Below are positions 31,144 to 32,765 of a stretch of 32,765 nt of DNA, one piece after another. The translations under genes and the position numbers were made by a program. Source of the DNA: an uncultured Paraburkholderia sp. (GTDB lineage Bacteria > Pseudomonadota > Gammaproteobacteria > Burkholderiales > Burkholderiaceae); NCBI GenBank assembly GCA_937917025.1, contig CALFSF010000267.1:1-32765 (forward strand), read 5' to 3'. The notes below the pieces were generated by a model. That model saw only the letters and a program-made list of their open reading frames with translations. It made no database searches and was not told the origin of the DNA. The first letter of the stretch is position 1. The number at the start of each line of letters is the position of its first letter.

Positions 31144-31362
31144 GAGCGCTCTTTTTTGGGCGCGGCGTCGTCGCTCTGTCCGGCTGGATGCCCGCTCGCA
31201 TCGCCGGATGGCCGATGACGCCGCGCGAACCGATCGCGTGGCCGGAAGTCCAACGGGCGCAGCACCGCCGAACTGCATATGCAGCCGGCGAGCGCCCGCC
31301 GACCGGCTCTTCCCATCTGCGTGCCCCCGCGCGCAAAGCACATTTCTGCCCGAACCGATCCT

Positions 31363-32592
31363 ATGCGCTTTTCCTCCTCCGGCACTTCGTCCCCGATGTC
31401 CCTCTCGTCCTTCACGCCTGCTTCGATCCATCGCACGGTTGCGCTCGGCGTCCTGCTGCCCGCGACGCTCGTGGCGAGCACGGCGTTCGCGCAGGTGGCG
31501 CCTCCGGGCGTGAACGCGCGCTCGTGGGTGCTCGTCGACGCGACCAGCAACCAGGTGCTCGCGTCGGGCAACCCCGATGAGCGGGTCGAACCGGCATCGC
31601 TCACGAAGCTGATGACCGCGTATCTGGTGTTCGACGCGCTGCAAAAGAAGAAGATCTCGATGGATCAGACGATCATGCCGAGCGAAGCCGTGCGCCGCGT
31701 GCGCACGGACGAGTCGCGCATGTTCATCGAAGCGAACAAGCCGGTCACCGTGCACGATCTCGTGTACGGCATGATCGTGCAGTCCGGCAACGATGCGGCG
31801 ATCGCGCTGGCCGAACTGGTCGGCGGCAGCGAGACGCAGTTCGTGTCGATGATGAATGCCGAAGCGCAGCGCCTCGGCATGAAGGGCACGCACTACGCCG
31901 ACGTGAACGGCATGCCCGACCCGCAGCACTACACCACGGCAGGCGACCTCGCGATTCTCTCGACGCGCCTGATCCGCGATTTCCCGGACTACTACAGCAT
32001 CTTCTCGGTCCGCGAATTCACGTACAACAAGATCAAGCAGCCGAACCGCAACCGTCTGCTGTGGCTCGATCCGACCGTCGACGGCCTGAAGACGGGTCAC
32101 ACGCAAGCTGCCGGCTACTGCCTGATCGCAACGGCGAAGCGCCCGCTGCCGGGTTCGCCCGACGCGACGCGCCGTCTCGTCACGGTGATGATGGGCGAGC
32201 CGAAGGAACACGACCGCGTGCAGGACAGCCTGAAGATGCTGAACTACGGCTACACCGCGTACGACACGGTGCGCCTGTACAAGGCGGGCCAGGTGATCGA
32301 GACGCCGCGCGTCTACAAGGGCGCGGCCGACACCGTCAGGATCGGCGTGAAGAGCGACCAGTACATCACCGTGCCGAAGGGCGTGGGCGACAAGGCGAAG
32401 CCGCAGGTCGAGCTCACGGATCCGCTGATCGCCCCGATCGCGGACGGCCAGCAGGTCGGCACCGCGAAGATCGTCGCGGATGGCAAGACGCTCTCCGAAA
32501 TCCCGGTCGTCGCGCTGCAGGCGGTGCCGCAGGCGGGCATCGTCGGGCGCGTATGGGATTCGATGATGCTGATGTTCAACAAGAAGAAGTAA
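31363..32592 (+). CDS. D-alanyl-D-alanine carboxypeptidase (PBP5/6-type)
   Basis: SLTKLMTAY (SxxK), VQSGNDAAIALAE (SxN), DGLKTGHTQAAGYCLIATAKR (KTG); signal peptide ending AFAQ. Confidence 0.95.
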   Translation: MRFSSSGTSSPMSLSSFTPASIHRTVALGVLLPATLVASTAFAQVAPPGVNARSWVLVDATSNQVLASGNPDERVEPASLTKLMTAYLVFDALQKKKISMDQTIMPSEAVRRVRTDESRMFIEANKPVTVHDLVYGMIVQSGNDAAIALAELVGGSETQFVSMMNAEAQRLGMKGTHYADVNGMPDPQHYTTAGDLAILSTRLIRDFPDYYSIFSVREFTYNKIKQPNRNRLLWLDPTVDGLKTGHTQAAGYCLIATAKRPLPGSPDATRRLVTVMMGEPKEHDRVQDSLKMLNYGYTAYDTVRLYKAGQVIETPRVYKGAADTVRIGVKSDQYITVPKGVGDKAKPQVELTDPLIAPIADGQQVGTAKIVADGKTLSEIPVVALQAVPQAGIVGRVWDSMMLMFNKKK

Positions 32593-32711
32593 GCTTGGGA
32601 AGGTCGACGCGGCGTGCGCCGGCGGTGTTGCCGCAGGCCGCGCGCCGCGTCGAGGATAGACAGGGCGGCGCATCGGTGAATTGAGGCGTGCGGCGCCGGA
32701 AGGAGCAAACG

Positions 32712-32765
32712 ATGGATTCAGCAAACGACTCGCTGTTCGAATTTCCCTGCGATTTTCCGATCAAG
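32712..32765 (+). CDS. DUF493 (YbeD-like) protein, N-terminal fragment (runs off window)
   Basis: MDSANDSLFEFPCDFPIK after RBS aaggagc; position right after a PBP5/6-type gene fits the dacA-ybeD-lipB arrangement. Confidence 0.75.
   Translation, partial: MDSANDSLFEFPCDFPIK

Overview
The window is an ordinary, gene-dense, GC-rich chromosomal segment that reads as Burkholderiaceae (Burkholderia/Paraburkholderia-like). I see no phage, transposon, CRISPR array, rRNA or tRNA. About 30 genes are supported by the translations. In order they are: partial aceK (-); a LiuR/AtuR-like MerR regulator (-); an MBL-fold hydrolase (+); a DppA-like solute-binding protein (-); the block argS, SPOR/FtsN-like, dsbA, SDR (-); DUF1840-like (+); a tiny Lys-rich secreted protein (-); a two-gene split methionine synthase, metH (-); DUF3567-like (-); a hypothetical (-); a DUF3108-like protein (-); an IclR regulator (-) divergent from a fumarylacetoacetate hydrolase (+); a branched-chain-amino-acid-type solute-binding protein (+); enoyl-CoA hydratase (+); phaM (+); a diiron desaturase/ferritin-like protein (+); rfaE2/hldC (+); a small membrane protein, coaX and birA (-); an MCE lipid-transport operon (permease, ATPase, MCE protein, PqiC-like lipoprotein, VanZ) (+); a thioredoxin-like [2Fe-2S] ferredoxin (+); an alpha/beta hydrolase (+); a D-Ala-D-Ala carboxypeptidase (+); and the start of a DUF493 (YbeD) gene. 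No clearly unprecedented system is visible. The best leads are the MCE/VanZ operon, the split metH with a perfect 16-bp inverted repeat over its promoter, a cloverleaf-like fold at the phaM 3' end, and several dyad-overlapped promoters.
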